The notes under the pieces: model-generated | Told to the model about the DNA's origin: nothing | The model's database searches: none | The model's input: the letters and a program-made list of their open reading frames with translations, nothing else | Source: Scilla litardierei | Taxonomy: Eukaryota; Streptophyta; Magnoliopsida; Asparagales; Asparagaceae | Length of the DNA stretch: 64,000 nt | Reading direction: 5' to 3' | NCBI GenBank assembly: GCA_030789695.1 | Contig: CM061132.1 | Span: forward strand, 161,616,817 to 161,680,816 | Part shown: piece after piece, positions 56,410-64,000 of the stretch | Layout of the letters: every line of letters starts with the position of its first letter | How positions within the stretch are numbered: the stretch's first letter is position 1 | Program-made: the position numbers and the translations under genes

Positions 56410-57282
56410 CTTACTAATCACCTATGAAACATGGACAATTAAAAATTTGAGCAATGTTGGTGTCATACACGTGTCAGACATTGATACTTGCTCAACACAT
56501 ATCTTACATGCATCAGACACTTCGTATGAGTGTCCAACTATGCAAACCAAAAAAGTTGCGTGTTCAAACCGTTGCGGCTTTGAATAAAGATATAAAGATC
56601 ACATGTTAGACACTTTAGTTTAGAGCCATATGTCTCCCTCAAAATATATAAAAATGATCTACTTAACCAAATGGATATTATGCCAACACCAATTAAACAT
56701 CACTTGAACTCGATTGATTATGCATCGATTAGATTTTTTAGATCTTTTTGATTGATTTTGTTATTTGATTAGAAAATGTGAATTGTTGGCATTGAAATTT
56801 ATATTGTTATTCTTTTCTTTTTTAATAGAGCACTTCTTAATCATTATGAGTTTTGATGTGTATCATAAATAAACACATGCACACACATACGCTGCAGTGT
56901 TCTCTTTTTAAGAATTTGCAGTGTCTATGTATCTGTGTCTTGCCGTTTTGGTGTCCGTGTCCGTGTCCGTGCTACATAACCAATCACCATACAATATGGG
57001 TGGTGGAATTTATATGAAATTGGGTCTAAAATTTGCATTAGTTGTCAAAGCCTGGTTAATATCCAAGAAGCTAAGGGGCTAGGGGTAGCACAATTATGTT
57101 TCTTTCACCAACACAGCAGGGTGAGTTTTGGAGGTCCATATTGGAGGGTACCTTAATTAGCCATATTGATGACTGAGCTTGCCTGGAATGTTTTCATATC
57201 ACTTACGAATCTCTTCCATGCTTCATAACGTGATTGGGTCCAGATTTTTGGAAATGGGCTGCCCTACTTATAAAACCACCAA
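56410..57282. other. Intron 3 of BRCT gene, middle part
   Basis: AT-rich, with no exon or transposon end recognised. Confidence 0.5.
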
Positions 57283-57287
57283 ACAGT

Positions 57288-57720
57288 TGATGCGATTTAC
57301 TCGCACAAACAAGCACAACAGCGAATATTTGTGGAAAAATATGAAAAGTTGGAATTTTTGAATGAATTTTCACGAAGAACAAATAGATAATGGATCTCTT
57401 TAAAGAGGAGACCCTCTCTCCTAGCTTTAGATGCACGGATTAAAGCCTAATCACCGTTGAAATTAACGCCTAAATGTTCTTCACAAAATAAGCATAAAAA
57501 ACAAATGACGGCTAGACCTAGAATATAAAATAAGGGGAAAATTCTAGATCTGCGCTGAAAGACCAAAATACCCCTCGGGGGTTAAGTTGCATCCCCACGT
57601 CTCCTCCGTCTGGCGTAAGTGACTAACCCAATCGGTGCTGCGTCCCGCACGATCGCATCGTGCGTGGGGCCACCCCCGTCATGTGGCGGGTCCTCCTGAG
57701 AAGCCGGCACGTCCGCATCA
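57288..57720 (-). repeat. 3' LTR of Reina element
   Basis: 433 bp. The final codons of pol run into it, with the stop at 57582. Confidence 0.9.
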
Positions 57721-60700
57721 ATACCCGTCCGTAGAAGTGTCACCTTGTCCTCAAGGTGGAAATCTGGAAACTGCTCCTGCATCACATCGAACGCCTCCCA
57801 GGTAGCATCACAGTCAGGTAGACCGGCCCAGTGTATCAGCACCTCCCTCCGTCGACCCGGGCCATGGCGTACGGCTCTCATCTCCAGCGGCTCCAACAGA
57901 ACCTCCATGGCGTTAGTAAGCGTGGGTGGCAAAGCTGACGACACCGTATGATCTCCAATCACCCTCCGTAGCTGGAACACGTGAAAGACTGAGTGTATTG
58001 AAGACGATGGTGGTAACCTCAGCTTGTAAGCCACCTGACCAATCCTAGCCACAATCTCAAAGGGCCCATAATATTGTGCGACTAGCTTCTCATTCCTTCC
58101 CCGAGCTAATGATCTCTGACGTAGGGTCGCAGCTTCAAGTAAACCAAGTCGCCCTCCTGAAACTGCACGTCTCGACGATGCACGTCGGCCTTCTCCTTTA
58201 TTACTTGCTGTGCCCTCGTCAAATGTCTGTAATTCCTCCAGCATACCATCTCGCCCCCCCATATAATCCTCCACCAGTGACACCGGCGTCCCCGTTGCCC
58301 ATAACGAATCAACTGCGGTGGATCACGACCATATAATATCCTGAATGGGGTCGTCCCTGCTGAGGAGTGGTATGCGGTATTATACCAGTACTTCGCCCAT
58401 GCCAATCATATGTACCACTGACGCGGAGTCTCCAAAGCAAAACATTGCAGATACCTCTTTATGCTACGATTCACCACATCCGTCTGACCGTCCGTTTGGG
58501 GGTTGTAGGCGGTGCTCCTCTTGAGTACAATCCCATGCACCCGAAATAACTCCTTCCAGGACCCGCTTGTGAAGACATTGTCTCTGTCAGACACTATAGC
58601 GTCAGGTATCCGATGCAGTCTAACCACCTCCCGAATAAAAGCGGCTGCCACGGATACGACTGTGTAAGGATGCTTCAACGACACGAAGAGAGCATATTTA
58701 CTAAGCCTATCCACCACTACGAAAATCACCGTGTACCCCTCTGACAGTGGCAGCCCATCTATGAAGTTCATTGTCACCTCTTCCCAAACTCTCTCTGGCA
58801 AGGCCAACGGCTGCAACAATCCTGCTGGTGCCATGGCCTTGTATTTGTGACGTTGGCAAACGTCACAAGCAGCTACCAAACGAGCTACCATCTTCCGCAT
58901 CCCCAGCCAAAATACCTCCCTGGCCATCCTCATGCACGTCTGCTGCACGCCCGAGTGGCCCTCCACTGCTGTGCCATGGAACTCCTGAAACAGTATCGGT
59001 ATGAAAGTCGACGTCCTCGACAACACCAACCTCCCCTGGTACAACAACCGCCGTCCCTCCAATGAGTATCCCTTCGGTTCTTCTCCTCCTCCCTGCAGCG
59101 TCTCTCGGATCTGTCTCAACTCTGGATCTGACTCCGCCTCCTGTAGCATTGGCTCCCAATCTATCCACATAGGCAAGAAAAGTGCACTCAAACTAGCTCC
59201 CTCCCCATGCGAGACAAAGCATCTGCCGCCTTATTCTCCAATCCTAGTATGTACTCAATATCAAAATGGTATCCTACTAGCTTGGACAGCCATTGCTGAT
59301 GCTCTTCAGTCACCAGCCTCTGCTCCAGTAAGTACTTCAGGTTTCGCTGGTCCGTCCTAACCACGAAGTCTCTCCCCAACAAATATGGACGCCATTTCTG
59401 AATGGCCAAGACAATTGCCATTAGCTCTCTCTCATAAACTGACTTCAGTCGTGTCCTAGAGGACAACACATGGCTGAAGTATGCAATCGGTCGTCCCTCC
59501 TTCATCAAGACCGCTCCCAAGCCATAACCTGACGCATCCGTCTCTACTGCAAATGATATACTGAAATCTGGTAGAGCTAGGACTGGTGCCGTCGACATCG
59601 CTACCTTCAAGGCCTCAAAGGCCTTGGTCGCTTCCTCCCCCCATTTGAAGCTGTTCTTCTTCACCTGCTCAGTAAATGGGCAATTTAGCATTTCTTCTAT
59701 CTTTCTATAGTATCCTGTCAGCCCCAGGAAGCCACACAATGACCTCAGCGTCGTCGGCAGTGACCAGTCTAGCATTGCCTCTATCTTCGTTCTATCAACC
59801 GCTACTCCTGCCTCAGAAACATGTCCCAGGTACTCAATCCGCCTCTGTCCAAACCTGCACTTCTTCTGGTTCGCATACAGCTGATGCGCCAACTCCTGAA
59901 AAGCCAACTCAAAGTGCCCCAAGTGCTCCTCCATAGTCCTGCTGTAGATGAGTATATCGTCGAAGAACACCAGGATGAACCTTCTCAAAAATGGCTGGAA
60001 TACCTTGTTCATGAAAGCCTGAAAGGTCGATGGAGCATTGGTTAGGCCGAAAGGCATGACCAAGAACTCGTAAATGCCCTTCGTGTGTGCAAAACGCCGT
60101 CTTCGACACATCCTCCGGCCTCATCAATACCTGATGGTACCCCAATCTCAAATCATTCTTCGAAAAGATTGATGACCTGTGAAGCTCATCCAACAACTCA
60201 TCGATCGCTGGAATAGGAAACTTGTCGAGAATAGTTTCCTTATTCAGTGCTCGGTAGTCAACGCAGAAACGCCAACTCCCGTCCTTCTTCTTCACTAGTA
60301 ACACCGGGCTAGAAAACGGGCTAACACTGGGCTGGATCACCCCTGCCTGCATCATCTCTTGCACCATCCGCTCGATCTCATCATTCTGCACATGCGGATA
60401 TCGATATGACTGTACATTCACTGGTGCTGCCCCCTCAAGCAACATTATCGCGTGCTTATGTCCCCGTACTGGTGGTAAACCCTGCGGATCCTGAAAACCC
60501 ACCTGATGCTGCCATAGCAACTGCTCCACCTCGGTTGGGGTCTCCTCCTGTGGTTCCTCGCCCTCTGTCACCATACCTCGACACTCCACCAAGAATCCCT
60601 CTCCCGACCTCTATAGCGCGTGTGATATGGCCTTAAAAGCCACTAGGAAAAAGCAGAGGCTAGGGTCTCCTGTCAAAACCACCGTGCGGCCCCCCTCCTG

Positions 60701-62756
60701 GAACTCCATCCCGAACTACTTCCAATTCACCTTGACCTCGCCCAATCCCTTCAGCCACTGTACGTCCAAAATCACATCGACATTGCCTAACTCAAAGGGC
60801 AAGAAATCCTGTACGATCTGCACCCCCTGCAAGGTCAAGCACAACCCCTTGAACATCCCATTGCTATCATCTATCCTCCATGTCTCTAACAGGACCGTAA
60901 ACTTCCCTAAGGTGCTCAGCTGCAACCCATGACGATCCACCAACTGTCGGGAGATGAAGTTGTGGGTGGCCCCACTGTCTATAAGCATAGTCACTGTAGT
61001 GTCGTCCAACCGCCCTGACAACTTCATGGTATGGTTCGGTGTGAACCCTACTACGGAGTTCAGGGATACCTCCGCTACATCCAGATGAGACTTCTCCTCT
61101 TCCACGACCTCCTCGGCCTCATACTCCTCATCACCAACATACCCCTCCTCATCTGGCACGATAGTGATCTGCAGCAGGCGGCTCACACAACGATGACCTG
61201 GGGTGAACCGATCATCACAGCGAAAGTATAGTCCTTTTGCCCTCTTCTCCCGTACATCTGCCTCTGTCAGTCATCTCCCCAGTGTTGCTGGGCGTGCCTC
61301 TCCTCTGGCCTCAGGTACTCCTGTGGGAGCCCTCGGCGCTGCTGCTGGTGCTGGGTGGGAATTTTAGGTCCCCCAAGCTCCCCGTATCTTTCTTTCCTCC
61401 GCATGCTTCTCCTCCGCCTTCTGTGCAAGGTGAATCAAGTCCTCCAAACCCCCGGGGCTCTGATCCTCAACTCGGCCCGAATGGAAGGCTTCAGCCCACC
61501 ATGAAGTTCCCCATGAGTATCTCCTCGGTGACCCCATGTACTCGGCCCGATAGCAAATCAAACTTCCTGATAAAATCCCGCACCGTGCCCTCCTGTCTGA
61601 GTGCCCTGAGCTGCTCGTAAAAGTCTCCTTCTGGTGTCTCCTGGAACCGATCCATCAAGTTTGCCGTCAGCTCTGCTCATGAGTAGAAAGGATTTCAGGA
61701 TATCTGCCATCGATACCATGCCAACGCCTCCCCCTCGAAATAAATGCCGATGGCATGTAGAATCTCATCTTCCGTGAATCCCATCACCTGAAAATATCGC
61801 TCCGCTCGGTAAATCCACCCATCTGGATCGGTGCCTTCAAACACCAGCATCTTCAGCTTCTTCAACCTCCGATCAGCATTGACGTCTCCATACGCCGCTC
61901 CTTCTGCCCTCCTCTCCTGAGGTACATACCCCCGTCCAACTCCACTGTCACCGCGACCCAAAGGGGGGGGGGGTCAATCTCCTCCCACACATACTCCTCC
62001 GGCCACTGTGGTCTGCCGTCTGGTCCCAACACATTAGGACCTCCAAAACGCCCCCCGGGCCTTCTTCCTGCCCCAGAAAGCCCGCCAACGCCCCCAGGGG
62101 TTCACCGCCGCTGGTCGCCCATGGGGGAAGACTCCCCGGCCCCCCATCTGCACGGCAGGGGCCCACATGGGCCAAACCGGGGGCCCCTGGCCCCTGTTTT
62201 GTTGGGCGAGGGCCGCGCGACCCTCGGCGGCCCACGACAGGGCCGCGCGGGGCCCTAGCACCTGTTGCGCGGCCCTATTGGCCTGTCGGAGGGCCGGCGC
62301 ACCCTCCTAGGCCGCCTCCGCTCCCGGCCGACCTGTTTGGAGGGGGTTTGGCCCCATCCCCTCCACTCCGGATTCCTTCGTCGTTGTTCCCGCGGTTGTT
62401 TCGTTGTTTATTGAGATTCCGGGGAACATCGTTGCCATCTTTGCTTCATGGGCCGTTTGTTGTTGGATTTCGGGGTCGGAATCTTCCAAGATCTCTTCCA
62501 CGATCTCTCCTTGAGTTTTCTTCTCCTTCACCTTCTCTTTTTCTGCTATTAGGGTTTGAAAAAATTTGCCGATTTGACCAATTTCTGCCCTCATCGCTCG
62601 TAGATCTCCTTGCATTTCATCTTGCGTGTGAGCGACATCCTTGAACCTTACATTGATCCTTTCGTTCATAGCCGCCAATTTCTTGTTGAACTCCTCGCGC
62701 AACACTTGAATCTTCTCATCCACGGATTCGGTCTTCGACCTCGTGCTTGCCGCCAT
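57582..62756 (-). pseudogene. Reina gag-pol, multiply broken
   Basis: Order on the minus strand: a coiled-coil-like gag start at 62756 (MAASTRSKTESVDEKIQ), a glycine- and proline-rich stretch in shifted frames, and the gag core (DPDGWIYRAERYF, about 61820). Next comes a degenerate zinc knuckle (RCDDRFTPGHRC, its first Cys replaced), then protease IDSGATHNFIS at about 60980. Reverse transcriptase follows ([27 protein letters not shown] near 59965), RNase H ([13 protein letters not shown]), integrase (HSGVQQTCMR, DVCQRHKYK, SDRDNVFTS, YNPQTDGQTD) and a chromodomain (EVLIHWAGLPDCDATWEAF). At least five frameshifts or stops break it, including near 61690, 60110, 59190 and 58405. Confidence 0.9.
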
Positions 62757-62767
62757 TAGATCTCACC

Positions 62768-62779
62768 ACTCTGATACCA
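62768..62779 (-). other. Primer binding site, Reina element
   Basis: TGGTATCAGAGT on the minus strand, three bases inside the right LTR, initiator tRNA-Met type. Confidence 0.88.
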
Positions 62780-62782
62780 ATT

Positions 62783-63217
62783 TGATGCGATTTACTCGCA
62801 CAAACAAGCAAAACAGCGAATATTTGTGAAAAATATATGAAAAAATGGAATTTTTGATTGAGTTTCCACGAAGAACAAATAGATAATGGATCTCTTTAAA
62901 GAGGAGACCATCTCTCTTAGCTTTAGATGCACGGACGAAAGCTTAAACACCGTCGAAGTTGACGCCTAAATGTTCTTCACAAAATAAGCATAAAAAACAA
63001 ATGACGGCTAGACCTAGAATATAAAATAAGGGGAAAATTCCAGATCTACGCTGAAAGACCAAAATACCCCTCGGAGGGTTAAGTCGCGTCCCCACGTCTC
63101 CTCCGTCTGGCGTAAGTGACCAACCCAACCGGTGGCGTGTCCCGCACGATCACATCGTGCTTGGGGCCACCCTTGTCACGTGGCGGGTCCTCCTGAGAAG
63201 CCGGCGCGTCCGCATCA
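62783..63217 (-). repeat. 5' LTR of Reina element
   Basis: 435 bp, alignable with 57288-57720 but with many substitutions and small indels. Followed by ACAGT. Confidence 0.9.
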
Positions 63218-63222
63218 ACAGT

Positions 63223-64000
63223 CTCTTCAAGTAATAAGAAAATACCTGATTCGTTGGGACAAGTCGAATCCTTTTTAGCAGAAATGCTCTCCTTGTATTA
63301 TGTCACAGCTATTTGCCATGTTGTCTGATTAAGGAAACATTGAAAGTTCAGTGGATCTCCTCCTAATTTTTCCACAAGCTAGCCCAGGTTCTTTGAACTT
63401 TTTAACCTTACCGATACCTTTATATCTTTTATTTTATAATCCCTTCTCAAAGACTCCATAAATAATTGTTTCGTGTGTCATTGATGGGTTTATGCTATAC
63501 CATCCCATCCCAAAGCAGACACGGTAAAATTATTTTTTATGGAAGTAATTAACTTTTTGATAATGATATTTGCAATAATTGCATTACGATAAGTGGGGGA
63601 TTGCTGTACTAGGATTTATAAAAAAGCTATATGGTTGATATATAACTAATAACCACATCATTGATGTCTCCGTTGCAGCACCTAGCTGTGTCGTTGGGAC
63701 CTATTGTCTCCTGATTACCTAACTAGTCTGAAACCCAATCTGTTACCTTAAATGTACAGTCAATCTTTGAAATTTTAAAGTCATGAACTTGATTTCTATG
63801 TGGCATGTGGTTATCTATTTTCCGCATGTTATGTCAGATTGGGCTCTTGGTGGCTAGGCTTTTCCCTTTGGTCCGACTGTATGGGTTCTTCAGTTCAAGT
63901 TCTTTCATTGAAGCTGTCCTTCATGTTCTGAGCTGAATCAAGGCTTACAATTATTTGTTTCTAGTGCCTCCCATAAGGTCAAGGGTAAGAGTGGGGATGA
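63223..64000. other. Intron 3 of BRCT gene, last visible part
   Basis: AT-rich sequence to the window edge. No stretch matches the expected fourth BRCT exon. A CTAG/TGCCTCCCATAAGG motif at about 63964 could be a splice acceptor but has no homology support. Confidence 0.4.

Larger units (their letters stand above)
57288..63217 (-). mobile_element. Reina-type chromovirus, decayed, minus strand, in a BRCT-gene intron
   Basis: The LTRs are 57288-57720 (433 bp) and 62783-63217 (435 bp). Both carry short terminal inverted TGATGCG/CGCATCA and are flanked by a perfect ACAGT duplication (57283-57287, 63218-63222). The primer site is beside the right LTR, so the element reads on the minus strand. Short LTRs, a single gag-pol and a C-terminal chromodomain point to Reina. 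The LTRs have clearly diverged and the coding region is full of frameshifts, so this insertion is older than the nest. Confidence 0.92.

Noticed and set aside
63964..64000. Possible fourth BRCT exon at the window edge
   Set aside because: A splice-acceptor-like CTAG is present, but the following codons do not match the expected sequence after the first BRCT domain.

Overview
This is nuclear DNA of a flowering plant. The evidence is two intron-bearing plant genes, several plant-specific LTR retrotransposon lineages and no bacterial gene organisation. I cannot name the species. All family assignments come from motifs read in the sequence and from recall; no search was run.

Layout. 1-3179 is the 5' part of a Tat-like Ty3/gypsy element on the minus strand, running off the left edge. 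3180-7311 holds a promoter and a complete five-exon gene for a plastid class-3 lipase of the PLIP type. 7312-12181 is intergenic, with small tandem repeats and two fold-back structures. 12187-17241 is a Ty1/copia element with 113 bp LTRs and a polyprotein broken by three in-frame stops. 17247-18592 holds LTR relics. 18593-53578 is one Tat-like element whose LTRs now lie 35 kb apart because other elements inserted into it. 54309-54780 holds the first three exons of a BRCT-domain gene. Its third intron runs to the window end and contains a TRIM (455 bp) and a decayed Reina-type chromovirus (57288-63217).

The nest was resolved from target-site duplications (TSDs). The Tat element (TSD CCAAT) carries a reversed Sirevirus-like solo LTR (21869-24135), a pol-less Sirevirus derivative (25096-32504) and a Tekay chromovirus on the minus strand (32896-50727, TSD GGCCT). 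The Tekay right LTR is itself split by a second Tekay-like, internally deleted element (41433-49230). Without the inserts the Tat element is about 7.5 kb. It has a sense gag, a tandem array of hairpins, and an antisense accessory ORF broken into three pieces by the inserts.

Most notable: (i) an apparent spliceosomal intron at the gag-pol junction, at the same codon and phase in both Tekay elements, where intron retention ends Gag and splicing fuses Gag to Pol; (ii) the Tat hairpin array, whose stems differ between two family members by compensatory changes while the loop is kept; (iii) pairs of an AGTCGACT palindrome 20-21 bp apart in the Sirevirus derivative; (iv) a broken retroelement end carrying an 84 bp copy of the opposite flank. 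No tRNA, rRNA or CRISPR array was seen.
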